Assembly: GCA_934131055.1 (NCBI GenBank)
Contig: CAKOZB010000087.1
Span: forward strand, 1 to 5,761
Direction: 5' to 3'
From: an uncultured Clostridia bacterium
Lineage (GTDB): Bacteria > Bacillota > Clostridia > TANB77 > CAG-508
DNA: 5,761 nt
Shown here: piece after piece, positions 5,759 to 5,761 of the stretch
How positions within the stretch are numbered: the stretch's first letter is position 1
How the letters are laid out: the number at the start of each line of letters is the position of its first letter
Notes under the pieces: model-generated
Database searches by the model: none
Told to the model about the DNA's origin: nothing
What the model saw: the letters and a program-made list of their open reading frames with translations, nothing else
Translations under genes and position numbers: made by a program

Positions 5759-5761
5759 AGA

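Overview
The window is AT-rich DNA from a low-GC Gram-positive bacterium, most likely a member of the Clostridia. The evidence is a minD-minE-rodA operon (Bacilli generally lack MinE), strong GGAGG-type ribosome binding sites, U-tailed hairpin terminators, an EndoA-type MazF and a GerS-like membrane protein. Assignment below class level is not possible from this window.

Layout from left to right. Positions 1-728 (+) hold the 3' part of an HD-GYP domain gene, ending in a perfect 14-bp terminator stem. All other genes lie on the minus strand, so the transcription units converge at about 745-902. The intergenic space there is filled by a ~124-bp nested inverted repeat that ends exactly at the mazF stop codon. 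Going up the minus strand there follow mazF, interrupted by one extra base (903-1248), a membrane-anchored GerS/LolA-like protein (1322-1951), and a 180-bp gap with two AT-rich hairpins and a strong terminator. Next come dusB (2132-3088, TTG start), rodA (3169-4275), minE (4288-4950) and minD (4964-5758). The minD start codon is in the window but its ribosome binding site is cut off.

How the genes work together. minD, minE and rodA are spaced by 12-13 nt and form an operon for cell shape and division-site placement. MinD and MinE position the septum, and RodA polymerises the lateral-wall glycan. In related bacteria mreBCD, a class B PBP and minC lie just upstream, which here would be beyond the right edge. 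dusB, a tRNA modification enzyme, follows with its own plausible promoter and ends the cluster with a terminator. The GerS-like gene and mazF look like a second short unit. In C. difficile a gerS-alr2 pair lies beside mazEF, so this pair resembles that locus with the alanine racemase and the antitoxin missing.

Most of the window is ordinary housekeeping. The parts worth a second look are the frameshifted mazF without a visible antitoxin, the long inverted repeat and its ~34-bp partial copy after the rodA stop codon, and a MinE carrying a 123-residue, extremely acidic C-terminal tail. I see no CRISPR array, tRNA, rRNA, transposase or clear novel multi-gene system.
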